In this document: positions 42,265 through 55,906 of the stretch, one piece after another
How positions within the stretch are numbered: position 1 is the first letter of the stretch
Layout: every line of letters starts with the position of its first letter
Source of the DNA: Cochliopodium minus
Lineage: Eukaryota; Discosea; Himatismenida; Cochliopodiidae
DNA: 64,000 nt
Direction of reading: 5' to 3'
Assembly (NCBI GenBank): GCA_024220525.1
Contig: JAMYWO010000182.1
Coordinates: 1-64,000, forward strand
The notes under the pieces: generated by a model
What the model was told of the DNA's origin: nothing
Database searches by the model: none
Seen by the model: the letters and a program-made list of their open reading frames with translations, nothing else
Translations under genes and position numbers: made by a program

Positions 42265-44521
42265 TATTTTTTATTTTTTATTTTTTATTTTTTTTTTATT
42301 TTTTTATTTTTTTATTTTTTTTTATTTTTTTATTTTTTTATTTTTTTATTTTTTATTTTTATATTAATATTTTTTTTTAGGTGAGACCTAACCAAGAGTT
42401 GATTGCACTTGACTTGCTAATTGTGTTGGAGCATTTTTCAGATCTATGCCCACCACTGATCTTTTCAAGAACTGCTGTCAATGCTGTAAAAATAAATTCA
42501 TTTTTTTCTTTTTATTTTCATTTCATTTATTTTTAATTTTTTCATTAAATTATTTAATTATTTTTATTTTTATTTTTTTTTTTTTTTTTATTTCATTGAT
42601 TATTTATTTACTGAAAATTTTTCATATTATTTTTATATTTTTTTATTTTTTATTTTTATTTTTTTTTTATTTAATTATTTTCATTTTTAAAATTATTTTC
42701 ATTTTTACTTTTCATTTATTCATTTATTAATTTATTTTTTAGAAAGCAGGAGCAAAATCGGTCTTCAGTAACCTTACAGGAGGCATCGTCATCATGATCG
42801 CCGTAAGTTTTTTGACAGCCCAACTCTACTACCTCCCTAAAGTGATTTTGTCTTCTATCGTCATCGTCGCAGTGATGTCCATTTGCGATTTCGCAACTTT
42901 CTTTCATTTGTTCAAAATAAACAAGAGAGATTGCGCTGTCTGGTTCATCACTTTCGCTTGTACCATAAGTATCATTTTTTTTCTCAATTTTTAAACATTT
43001 CTTTTTAAAATATTTTAAATATTTTGATTTTAATATAATTTAAACATTAATTCTTTTTTTTAACATTTTTTTAAAATTTAATTTTTCTATTTTTTAAAGA
43101 TTTTTTTCAAAATTAATTTTATTTTATTATTTAATTCATTTCTTTTTTTATTTTTTTTTTAAAGGATTTTATTTATACCCAATTTTTTAATTTAAACATT
43201 AATCCTAATTTTTTAAATAGTCTTTGGTGTCGAGATCGGAATTTTATGTGGTTTCATCGCTTCTGTAGTCTTGTTGTTGACTTACACTGCATTTCCAAGA
43301 ATGAACCTTTTGGGCCGTGTTCCTAACAAAAACATCTTTCGGTAAATAAAACTTTAAAATAATTTTATTTCTTTTTTTTAATATTTTATTTTAAATTTAA
43401 GTATTTTTCTAAAATTTAAATTTTAATTATTTTTAAATTTTAGTTTTTTTGTAAATTTTATTTTTTATTTTTAGTTCCGTTAAACGTTTTCCAAATGCTT
43501 TAGTCAACCCTGAGATAGCCATCGTAATCTTTTTTTTTTTTTTATTTCTTTTAAACTTGAAAAATCATTCAAATCAAAGATAAGAATTGATGCACCTTTG
43601 TGTTTTTTTAATGTTTCGATGGTGACAAAGTACTTTGAAGGATTAATGACAGATGTAATATATATATTAATAATTTTTTTATTTCATGTTTATTTCTATT
43701 TTTTTTATTTTTATTATTTTTTTTAATTTCTATTTTTTTTTTATTTTTATTTTATGTTTTTATATCATGTTTATTTTTATTTTTTTTAGACAAAACATCC
43801 AATTAAAATCATAGTTATGGATTGGATTGCAATAAATGCAGTAGACACATCAGGTATTCATTGCATGGAAAGTTTGATAGGCTTTGCTCAAAAGAGAGGC
43901 ATCAAATTTCTATACGCCCAAATCAATGGTAAATTCAAAATTTGAAAGAACAATTAGTTTTTTTAGAAAATTATTTAAAAAAAAATTAGGTCGGGTGATA
44001 AATCAATTGCAATTATCCGGATTGATGAAGAATATGGGTAAAAATAAAAATAAAAATAAAAATAAAAAAATTAAAAAAATATAAAAATATGAAATATAAA
44101 AATATAAGAAATATATAAAATATAAAATATAAAAATTTTTGAAAATAATTTTTTTTTTTTCCTTAAAGGAAACGAATATATTTTTTGGGAGTTGGACAGC
44201 GCCATTTTTTTCGCTAGTAAACTGTTGACAGAGATGAAAGAGCAAGAAGAAAAAACTAATGAGGAGAGCAAAGACGGAGAACTTTCAATCGAAGTGATCG
44301 ACACAAAGCTCGGAGATAAAGAAAATGTGAAGGAGAATTCTGACGTTGAAAGTAGTATTGAGATCGATAAAGAAAAAGAAAAGGAATTCGATAAGAAAAT
44401 GTCTTTCAAGGGAAAGAAGAAAAAACGATTCCATCATGATGAGGAGTATTCTGCCCTCGTTTATTTTGAAGAAGAAACTTTTATTGAGGAAGAAAAAAAG
44501 TCTTTTTGCAACATTTTTTAG
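39327..44521 (+). CDS. SulP/SLC26 anion transporter with STAS domain, middle exons damaged
   Basis: I take ATG 39,327 (MADEIEMDD) because no ATG precedes the first certain SulP exon at 40,128; the first exons could be a separate small gene. The membrane part has AIPQSLAYAILAG, FPPVYGLYCSIVP and FGTSREIKIGA, with later helices to 43,340. A STAS domain follows (VMDWIAINAVDTSGIH), then a Glu/Lys-rich tail. SulP proteins move sulfate or other anions. In 42,050-42,190 and 42,381-42,490 the frame breaks several times; each break fits a single lost base in a G or T run (for example CTTGACTT for CTTGGACTT). Flanking exons are clean, so local sequence error or very recent inactivation are both possible. 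Confidence 0.75.
42190..42380. repeat. T-rich (ATTTTTT) intron repeat in the SulP gene
   Basis: Dozens of ATTTTT/ATTTTTT units fill one intron. Similar T-rich runs occur in most sense-strand introns of the FIG4 and RCC1 genes. Simple repeat. Confidence 0.8.
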
Positions 44522-45089
44522 CTTTTTCTATGATCCTCTCTTCCATTTCTTCTACTCTTTTTTTTTTTTATTTATACTTGAAATCAATGTTTTTATTTGA
44601 TTTTTTTTTTTAAATAAACTCCTCCATTGAACTCTGTTTGATAAAAAAAAAAAATTATTTTGAGATAAATATGAGCTCATAATTTTGTACATACCAAATG
44701 GATTAAAGTATTTTTCTTCTCATGTGATTCTTTTTTTTTTCTATTTTAATTATTATTTAATTTTAATGCTTATCACCATTTTCTTCTAACCATTCCTTTT
44801 GTTTTAAGAAGAAATCAATTGCTTAACGAAATTTAGATTGAATTATTTGTTAAACTAAAAAAAAAAAGTTTAAAAATTTTTAACAATTTACAAATTTATA
44901 AAACATCGATAATTCTTTCAAAATGATTAAATTTATTTTTAAATATTCACTCATTTCTCAAATTCCAAAATATATTTCATTTATTTTTTTTATTAAGTAA
45001 ATTTTGATTGTATTTTTAGTGAACTCTCTTGTTTATAAAATATAAAATAAAAAAATTACTTTGAAACAAAAAAGAAGTATAAAAATAAA
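44522..45089. other. intergenic stretch
   Basis: Between the SulP stop and the peroxidase start on the same strand. AT-rich with homopolymer runs; no gene, palindrome or repeat seen. Confidence 0.5.
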
Positions 45090-47255
45090 ATGTGGAAAGG
45101 AATTCTTTTAATATCAATTTTAATTGTTGGAATATTGGGAGCATCCAATTATTCTTATGATGGGTCAGAAAATAATGCAAAGAATCCCCAATGGGGAAAA
45201 TCAGAAACACCAATGGTGCGTATTATAGCAACAGCATATGATGATGAAATTGGAGTGGTAAAATATAATTAAATTTATATATGGCAAATGTCAATTTGAT
45301 GAAAAAATAATTAATTTCAAAATTTCAATTTGAAATTAACCAATCAAAATATTGCCATTTTTACCAACAAATAGAAACATAGATTTGTATTTAACAAATT
45401 ATTTTTCTCATAATAGCCTGTTGGAGGATTCAATCCTTCTAAATTGCCAAGTGCAAGATATATCTCCAATATGATCTTTGGTAGAGATGCATCTGGAATC
45501 AGATCAACTAATACTAGATTGGTAACAGATATATTGACCTTCTGGGGACAATTCATCGATCATGATCTCAATTATTCTCCTGCAACAGGAAATTTGGGAA
45601 CAACATGCGATTCATTCCCCATCCCTGTGCCAAAAGGAGATTCATTTTATGATGCATTAGGAACGGGAAATGTAAATATGAATTTTTGTAGAACTATAGC
45701 TTATACACAAGGTAATAAAAACTTCAAAAATGATGGATATAAGATTTAAATCATTAAATATAACAATGATACTGATAATTTGATTAAAAATCTCATCTAA
45801 TTTGATTAAATTCTCAAATTTTTTAACATATACTTTATTGACACATCACATCTTCATTTATCAATATACTTAAAATCATCTTAACAAATTTTATATTCAA
45901 AAGGAACAAGCAAATCCGATCCCAGAAATTTCCTTAATATGATGACATCATGGATAGATGGATCGAACATCTACGGAAACAACGCAACTGTGGCAGCAGC
46001 GCTGAGAACCTTCAAAAAAGGATTGTTGAAAACAAGCAAGGGGCCAGATGGACCACTCCTCCCATTGAACGATGATGGATCAGGAAAAGCATTGTTGAAA
46101 ATGGCCAACAGTGCAAATAGAGTGAATGATACATCCTTGTTCGCAGCAGGAGATCCAAGAGTTAATGAGAATCCCGTCCTTTTATCCCTCCACACCTTGT
46201 TTGTGAGGGAACACAATCGAAGAGCTGCTGCATTGCCATCGACATGGAATGATGAGCAGAGATATCAGGAAGCAAGGAGATGGGTGATCGGACATATCCA
46301 AGCCATCACTTTCAACGAATATCTCCCCACCTTGTTCGGAAGAAAGATTCCCAGCTATTCCTACAACAACACCCTCAATCCCCAAATCTCCGTCTTCTTC
46401 TCCTCCGTAGCTTTCCGTTACTTCCACGACGAAATCTCCGGAATAATTCCCCGCTACAACAAAACAGGGTTGCCATACAAAGACGGAAACATCCTCTTGA
46501 GAGACTCCTACTTCTTCCCTGACACCATCTCCAAGGTGGGAATAGATCCATACCTCAGAGGTGCTGCAGTGTCACAACAAAACGCATTGGATGCTCAGTT
46601 TGACGAAGATTTGAGAACTTTTCTTTACAGCCAGTCCCCTGCCCTCGCTACTGATTTGGCTGCTAGAAACTTACAACGCGGACGTGACAATGGTATTTCT
46701 AGTTATAATGATTGTCGTAGAGCTTATGGTTTGGCTCATTGCACTACTTGGTCTTGTGTCACTAATGATACCAGAATCATTGCTTTGTTGGATCAAGTTT
46801 ATGGTAAGGACAATGTTGCTTTGCTTGATGCTTATCTTGGTGGTTTGTTGGAAGCCAAACTTCCTGGTTCTAATCTTGGTGAACTTTTCACTGTTTCCAT
46901 TCTCGAACAATTCATCCGCACTAGAAATTCGGACAGATTTTGGTATCAAAACAATGGTGTTTTCACTTCTGATCAAGTCAACGTTTTGGACACTACTAAA
47001 ATCTCCGACATCATTAAAAGAAATTGTGATATTCCTGTTCTTCCTAGAGATGTTTTTAACAGACAGAACATTTCTCCTTCTGTCGCTCTTGGTGCTTCTA
47101 GTTCTGATGATACCAAGTGGCTCATCGCTATCATCATTCCTTCTGTTGTCGCTGCTGTTTTGGTCATTATTGTCATTGGAATGTGTTTCAGCAATTCAAA
47201 GAAAGGAAATGTTCAAGATAATCGTTTGTATGAGAATCTCATTGAAGATAAATAA
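45090..47255 (+). CDS. animal-type haem peroxidase with C-terminal membrane anchor
   Basis: Three exons with a signal peptide (MWKGILLISILIVGILGAS). Peroxidase landmarks are in order: distal WGQFIDHDLNYSP (His, and the Asp that links haem), DPRVNENPVLLSLHTLFVREHNR, and a proximal-side VAFRYFHDEISG where canonical members read AAFRFGH. ARNLQRGRDNG and a typical C-terminal domain follow. A membrane segment (WLIAIIIPSVVAAVLVIIVIGMCF) and a short tail ending LIEDK anchor it. The family makes hypohalous acids or crosslinks substrates. The large last exon is visibly less AT-rich than its surroundings, probably from codon bias of a well-expressed gene. Confidence 0.92.
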
Positions 47256-47360
47256 ATTAAATAAAAAAAAAATTTTTGTAAACAAGAATTTTTATCAATC
47301 CTCATAAAATGAATCAAACAAAATATCAATCAAATCAATTTAAAGAAAGAATGAAGGATA

Positions 47361-50300
47361 TTATTTTTCTTCCATATTGGTCATTGAAATCGCATTCTCC
47401 AAATTTTGACGTCTTTTCCAAAAGAAAATTAATCCAAGTATCACAACTATCAAAGATCCTCCAACAACTCCCAAAACAATTCCAATTATTGCCCCTGTTG
47501 AAATACCTTTTAAAAGAGAACAAAAATAAAAGAAAAAAAAAAAAGAAAAATTAAATTACCACTACAATTCCCATTTAAAGAAGCAGAAAGTGAAAGAGAA
47601 AGAGTTCCTTGTTGATTGTTCAATGTAGAAGAAATTTTATCACATTTGTTGTTCACATAAGTTGGTTTGACTGAAAACTTTGATGTTTGGATTGTTTGAA
47701 CATCTCTTTTAAAGTTGATAGGGAGTGAACAGTTGGTATTGTAGTTAATCAAAACTATTTTTGTTGTTCCCCTTTCGGGTCTTTTTTCTAAAGTCAAACT
47801 GATGTTTCCATTCAAAGTAATGCATCCAGTAACATTAATTGCTCCATTTTTATTTGAATCAGAAAAAACAATATCAATTGTTGTATTTTGAGAAAGATCG
47901 AAATCACCCAAGATGATCAAACTTGTTGAATTCAAAGTGAAAGACTCTTTCACAGTAGTTGTGTTTGAAAATTTGTCAGAAAAAGAATAAATCCAATTTG
48001 AGTTTGAAAGGACACAAGAAACGTTAAATTGAGTTGTATCCACAATAAATCCCGATCCTAACCCACAATTTTGACAATTTGGAACATTATACAAACAATT
48101 AGGAGGGTTTGAAGGAACTGACGTAGAAGGAGGTGTAGTTGATGGAGTTGAAGTTGAAGGAATTGTTGTTGAAGGAACCAAAGTGGAGGGGATCAGTGTA
48201 GATGGAATCAAGGAAGAAGGAGATGTAGTTGATGGAGTTGATGTAGATGGAATTGTTGTTGAGGGAACCAAAGTAGAAGGGATCATTGTAGACGGAGCTG
48301 CTGTTGGACAAGCGTTGGAACAATTACAAAATCCATATGAAACAGGAAATTCTATTTTTAAAACAAAAAAAAAAATATTGAAAAAGAAAAATCAACAAAA
48401 AAAAGCAAAAAATTTTTGAAAAAGAAAAATTTTGAAAAAGAAAAATTTAACAAAAAAGAAGAAAACAAAGTTGATGATATATTACCAGAAAGTAAATTGT
48501 CTCCATTCCAAACATTTGTTTGATCAAAAGCTAAAATTTGAGAATAAAGATCACCACAAGCCAAACCAAAAGGAACCGTCCCGTCACTACAACTAGTATT
48601 CCCACTTCCGATTGGGACATAAATATCCGTAAAATTGTCAAAATAAACTTTGTTGAAAGTGCAATTTCCTCCATTTTGAAGAGCTATTCTCCCAAAAGAA
48701 GCTCCAACTGATGATCCCAAAAGTGTATTCGATGAATATGTGTTTAGGAATGCTATGGAACTACCCGCTCCAACGTCCATGTGGCCTACTAGTCCTCCGA
48801 CATTGTTACCCAGAACTTTTGCTCTTGAATAGGTATTGTTAATCATGTTGTTTGGAGCTTTTAAACGAAAAGAAAACAGAAATAAAAAAATAAACAAAAA
48901 TAAAAATAAAAATGTAGCTTAAAAAAATTAAATAATAAAAATAAAAAATAAATACAAATAAATAATAAATAATAAATTTTAATATAAAATATAAAATATA
49001 AAATATAAAATATAAAATATAAAATATAAAATATAAAATATAAAATATGAAATATAAAATATAAAAAAAAAAATAGAAATTAAAATAATAAATAGAAATT
49101 AAATTAAAATATAAAAGCAAAATAAAGCTATTAAAAATGAAAATTACAAGCACAATTATAATCCCCAAATAGACCACCACTAATACCTGCTGACTGAATT
49201 GAAACTGAAGACTTTGTGTAACAACTAGTGAAATTTCTATCAAAAAAATAAATTTTATAATAGTGAAAACAACAAATTAATTCTGTTTTTTAATTACGAG
49301 TCTTGAGCTAAGCCCGCCACTAAAATATTGAAATAGTACAATCAGTTAATAAAAAAAATTATTACAAAAAAAAAAAAAATTGTTACATCCACCTGCACAA
49401 TTACCATTATTCAATACCATCCCTGTTATTGTTAAAAAGATTAAAATTTTACAATGAGAAAAAAATGATCGATAAAGGATCAATATCAATCAACATTTAC
49501 AAATGATAAGATGATATTTTGGATCTCATTGATCAATTATATCGTATCTTTGGTTGAGATATAAAATTGATCCAAATTATATGTCGCAGATAGAAAATTC
49601 AAACAAATAAATTTCCAAAATTAATTTTTTTTTTTTCTTTTTTTTTACCATTACTAACTCCACTCCCAATTTTGATAGCATTAATAATGTCTCCTGCAAA
49701 ACCACCTTTTAAATTGAATATTAAATCATCACATTCGAATTCAAATTTATTTGTTTACCAACTCTGGCTCCTCCGTTCACAATAGTCATACTTTGGTTTG
49801 AAGGGAATCCAATGTTATGACAGTTTGTCACTGTTCCTCCATTGATCCGGCTGACAGTAGAATTTTTTTAAAAAAAAAACAAAGTTTAATTACAAGTTAA
49901 AAGTTGAATTGTGTATGTTTTACCCAAATAAACCACCAATAATAACTTATTTTTTGATTTAAAATAAAACAGTTAGTTTTTTTTAAATATTTACAAGTAT
50001 GATTTTATTTAATGAAAAAAAAAAAAATAAATATTACGTCGACTTGGAGCATTCACAAATGTATTTTGTACAATTATATTCGAGATTATACAATTGTCGC
50101 ATGTTCCTGCTATTGATCCTGTATAATCCATATTTACGTTGATTATATTGCTTTGTGAGGGAGTTGATGTGTTTAATTTGATATGATTGAGTACACATGA
50201 AGAACAATATCCAATTACAGTCCCAACATTAATTACACTTGAATTGGTGGATGAAATATTTACGTTGATAAAAGAGATATTCTTGACAGTTGCACCCAAA

Positions 50301-50633
50301 GAAAATCCAAATAAACCCAATTCACCATTATCTCCATATAAAGTATAATTTACAATTGAATATCCTCTCCCATCAAGAGTTCCTTCAATTTTTTTTATAT
50401 ATTCGTTTCAATAAAAATTTTTTTCATAGTCATTTACCTCTAAAAGCAAAGCTGCTCTTTCCAACGGTTATATTATTGAATCCTGTGCAATCAATATTGT
50501 TAGTTAAAGAATAATATACAGTCTTATTGTCCATTAAGATGTTTTGCAAGGAGAAGCAATCTGATATATTGAAATTTTGTCCGAAAACTCCCGAAATTAA
50601 CAAAAACAAACATGAAAATACAATTATTTTCAT
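47361..50633 (-). CDS. GLUG-type surface adhesin-like membrane protein
   Basis: Ten or more minus-strand exons. Signal peptide MKIIVFSCLFLLISGVFGQ at 50,633, then beta-helix-like repeats with Gly-Gly-Leu-Val-Gly wording (NNVGGLVGHMDVG, ISGGLFGDY, ELGLFGFSLGA) as in GLUG-motif secreted proteins. Then a Pro/Ser/Thr stalk of repeated PST units near 48,110-48,290 and a beta-rich domain with many N-glycosylation sites. The last exon gives a membrane helix (GAIIGIVLGVVGGSLIVVILGLIFF) and a tail ending NMEEK. This is the layout of a cell-surface adhesin. Some small middle exons (49,240-49,800) are tentative. Confidence 0.72.
48110..48290 (-). repeat. PST-rich coding tandem repeat
   Basis: About sixteen units of twelve to fifteen bases encode PSTxxPST motifs of a mucin-like stalk inside the GLUG adhesin. 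Copy number is likely to vary between strains. Confidence 0.85.
48975..49065. repeat. ATATAAA microsatellite in an intron
   Basis: Around twelve near-perfect seven-base units within an intron of the adhesin gene. Confidence 0.85.
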
Positions 50634-50696
50634 TTGATCAAGAATTATCCTTGCTATATTTTTTTAATAAAAATAGTTAAATTAAATTTTCGACTA

Positions 50697-50950
50697 ACAA
50701 AAATTTTGAAAAATTAAATTTCATCAAATCATAGAGCAGAGTAAAGGTGTTTTAATTGGTTCAATTGAATTATNNNNNNNNNNNNNNNNNNNNNNNNNNN
50801 NNNNNNNNNNNNNNNNNNNNNNNNNNNNNNNNNNNNNNNNNNNNNNNNNNNNNNNNNNNNNNNNNNNNNNNNNACAAAAATTTTGAAAAATTAAATTTCA
50901 TCAAATCATAGAGCAGAGTAAAGGTGTTTTAATTGGTTCAATTGAATTAT
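50697..50950. other. 100-N assembly gap flanked by an exact 77-bp duplication
   Basis: N run 50,774-50,873. The 77 bases before it (50,697-50,773) are identical to the 77 bases after it (50,874-50,950). This is how two overlapping contig ends look when a scaffolder adds a default gap. The real sequence is probably continuous, 177 bp shorter. Confidence 0.92.
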
Positions 50951-51116
50951 AATATTCAAATTTAATCTTTGATATGACCAAGGTAATAATTCATTTTTTT
51001 AAAAAAATAAAATCTAAATTTTCAAGTTGTTCATTCAACGTTTTGAGATTCTATCTTTCTTGGGATTCTCAATCTTTATTAGTTTTAATACCCTTCAAGG
51101 ATAAAAAAAAAAAAGA

Positions 51117-52510
<1,394 letters not shown>

Positions 52511-52516
<6 letters not shown>

Positions 52517-52588
52517 AAAGTAATTATTTATGTGAAATAACAATTGATTTTCCTATTTTTTTTTTTTATTTATTTCAGAAAGAAATAN
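52511..52588. other. 77-bp contig-end duplicate of 20,623-20,699, then N
   Basis: Exact 77-bp identity with 20,623-20,699, followed by one N at 52,588. Read together, the Rieske 3' end would run directly into the 3' end of the ankyrin gene, a compact tail-to-tail pair, rather than into FIG4. Confidence 0.85.
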
Positions 52589-55500
52589 AAAGCAAAAATA
52601 CAGATGTGATGGAGAGGTTGGCTTCAATAACGAGCAAAGCAATGAAACGCACAAACATATTCCACTGTGTGGGAGAAAAGATGGATCCAGTTCCTGTCCA
52701 GCGAGAAAGAGAAGACGATGATGATGACCATATCAATCCCAAAGAAGATCTATATTTCCCCAAAATATATCATGTTGAAAGTTATCAAAAAGGTAATAAA
52801 CAAAATAATTTATTTTATATTTTATTTTTTATTTTTTATTTTTTTATTTTTACTTTTCTTTTGTTTTTTATTTTTTATTTTATTTTATTTTTACTTTTTT
52901 TTTTGTTTTTTTTAAATTACGTTACTAATTGTAGGTGTGATAAGATCGAATTGTGTCGATAGTTTGGATAGAACTAACGCTGCTCAATTTTGTATTGGTA
53001 AAATAAAATTTGTGATATTCTATCAAAACAATATATTATTTATATTTTAATTAAACTATTATTTTTTATTTTTTTCATAATTTTTTTTAATTTGAAAAAA
53101 CATCATCATGTTTTTTATTTTATTTTAATAATTTTTCATGTTTTTTATTTTATTTTAATATTTTAAAATATTTTTATTTTATTTTATTTTATTTTATGTT
53201 AAATTTTATAATTTGATTTTTTTAAATAATTTTATTTTTATTTTTCATATTTTTTATATTTCATTTTCTATTTTCTTTTTATTTTATTTAAATAATTTTT
53301 TTTTATCATTTAAAAATTTTTTTTTAAAAAAATTTTTAAAAATATGAACAGGTAAAGCAGTATTGGGAACAATGTTGCATTCAATGGGATACTGCCAAAC
53401 ATCGAATCTCAGCTTCGAATCAGAAGTGGTGGGTCTTCTCCTCACGATGTACGAATGCACAGGAGATTACATCGCTCTTCAGTACGCGGGGTCTCAATTA
53501 GCTCATAGAATGGACACTTACCAACTTCGTGCAAATTGGAAGTCTCAATCTAAGGACATCTTGACCAGTATTCGTCGTTACTACAATTCCACTTTCACTG
53601 ATTCGGAAAAACAAGGTTTTTCTTGAAATATTTAAACATTTATCTTAATTTAGTTTCTATTCAATTTTTTTGATTTTATTCTATTTCATTTTGATCATTT
53701 CTATTGTTTTTTGTTTTTCTTTTTGTCATTTTTTAAAAAGAGCTTTCTTTTCAATTTTAATTTTATTTTTATTTTTATTTATTTTCATTTTCCAAATAAA
53801 ATTTTTTATTATTTTATCATTTTTTTAAATCTTTTTAATTTTTTTAATTTTTTTTTTTTGTTCTTTTTTTGTATTTTAATCATTTCATTTTTATTTTTTT
53901 AAAAATAAGGATCAATGAACTTGTTCTTGGGGAAATACATTCCAGACAAGTCAAAGACACATTTATGGATGCTCCCCACTGACAGCCATCTCCATTCTCC
54001 AGAAGAGCAACTTCCATCCTACATTCCTTTATCCTCCACCAAATGGTGGGAAGAGCCTCTTTCTTTCTTCAAGAGACCTTATTTAAAGTATTTTCTTTTT
54101 TTGTTTATTTTTTTGGAAAATATTTTAAATTTTTTTGTTTTTTTTTTGTTATTTTTAAAATTTTTTTGTTCATTTTAATCTATTTTTGTTTTTTTTTTTT
54201 TCAATTCTTATTTCAAATTTATTTTCTATTTTCAGTTTAAAATTGTATTTTTATTCTCAATTTTTTTTATTGTTTTATTTTTTATTTTTATTGTTTTCCG
54301 TTTAAAATTTTTATTTATTCATTTATTGAGTTTCATTTTTTTAATGTTCATTCTTTATTTTATTTACATTTTAATTTATTTTCATTCAATTTTGTATATT
54401 TTTATTCTGAATTTTTTTTAATTTCGTTTATTTTTTTTTAGTTTTATTGCTTTATTATTTTTTTATCAATTTTTTATTTTTTTATTTTTTTTCATTGCTT
54501 TTTATTTAATCCTTTTAATTTTTTTTAAAAAAGTCATAATGTAGTTGTTGTGGAAGAAAAAGAGGAGAAAGAAAAGAGGGAGTACAAAAAAAGGATTTTC
54601 AACAATAATTACAACGTGCAAAAGTACACCTTCTTCGACCAAATCTTCCAGTACGAACACAACCAAAGCGTGAGACCCAACCTCCTCGACAACAAAACTG
54701 GTGTCTCCAACGAACAGCAAGACAACAAAGAAAACCCAGTCAGGCAATATGCGAGATAGTAATTACTATTCAAAAAAATTTTTTTTGAATTTTTTTTGAA
54801 TTTTTTTTTAAAAATTTTTTTTAATACATTGTTTTTGAATTTTTTTTTTATTTTAATAAAAATTTTTTATTTTGAAATTATTTTTGATAAAATTTTTTCT
54901 TAATATTTTTCATTTAAAATACTTTTTTGAATAAAATTTTCATTCTATTGATTTAAATACACTTTTTTTATTAATACACTTTTTTTTTTCATTTTTATTT
55001 AAATTCATTTTATTTAATTTCATTTATTTTTATTATTAATTTACATATATTTTTTATCATTTTTTTTTTGTTTAGCCTCACATCATTAAAAGTTTTTGGG
55101 AAAGACAACACCGAAGGATCAGAACAAGATGACAACAAAAAGACGCAGGATGAAGAAGAGGAAAAGGAAAAGAGACTGATGAACACAGAGGAGCTCATGC
55201 AAGAATTCTTCGGTATCAACTTGGACCTGGATTTTGATCTTGTCAATGCTTATAGGAATTATGCTAGTTGTTCTGAGCTTTTGGACATGAGAACTGAAAC
55301 TGATGAGGAAAAGGAAGACCCAAGAAAAGAAGAATTAAAATCAAGGTACAAAAAAGAAAAAAATTTTAAATAAAAAAAATTTTGAAATAAAAAATTTTTG
55401 TTTTTTTTGAAGAAAAACAAGTACTGCTGAAGAACCTCACTTTGATCAAAACAAAATCAATGTGAATTTTTTGAGCATAAGTGACTACTTCCCTAAAGAA

Positions 55501-55731
55501 AAACATGCAGAAAAGAATGAAAGGAAAGAAGAAGATTTATCCAATGGTGAGGACAGTTATGTCAGAAGATATTACTCTGCTTACATCAAAAAAACAGATT
55601 TTCTCGACTTGAATGTCTCAAAAGAAAACCAAAGGGATTATGAAAACACAGTTGCGACAATAGACGCCCCATTAGAGAAACATCCAACAAATTACTACGA
55701 AGTGAAAGATTATCCTTTGTTGTTTTTATAA
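52589..55731 (+). CDS. FIG4/SAC3 polyphosphoinositide phosphatase, N-terminal half missing
   Basis: The first exon after the N reads ERLASITSKAMKRTNIFHC, matching FIG4 just before its active site. The next exons give the Sac signature SNCVDSLDRTNAAQF (Cys-x5-Arg), then AVLGTMLHSMGY, LQYAGSQLAHRMDTYQ, SKDILTSIRRYYNSTFTDSEKQ and NLFLGKY, HLWMLPTDSHLH, all in family order. The acidic C-terminal part runs to TAA 55,729. FIG4 removes the 5-phosphate from PI(3,5)P2 and stabilises the PIKfyve-VAC14 complex on endolysosomes. About 400 residues upstream of the active site are absent, so the join at 52,588 hides missing DNA or is false. Confidence 0.9.
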
Positions 55732-55842
55732 AATTAAATATTTTTTAAGAAAACTTTCAAGATTTATAATAATTGTTTTTAATTAAAAACATTTGGTTTT
55801 TTTTCCTCGAGATAAAAAAAATCAAACTTCAAAAAGAAGTTT

Positions 55843-55906
55843 AAAAAGGGGAGAGTATTAAAGGCAATTAGTAGTAAATATAGTGATTCTCTCCTTTCCC
55901 CTTTTT
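55843..55906. repeat. inverted repeat spanning the myosin I 3' end
   Basis: AAAAAGGGGAGAG and CTCTCCTTTCCCCTTTTT can pair as a hairpin with one short bulge. The right arm is the last codons of myosin I (minus strand), the left arm is its 3' flank. It lies between convergent FIG4 and myosin genes and could aid termination or RNA processing. Confidence 0.5.

Noticed and set aside
46182-47307. Long overlapping frames on both strands within the peroxidase exon.
   Set aside because: They are shadows of a less AT-rich coding exon; none has a recognisable domain, while the peroxidase frame is full of family motifs.
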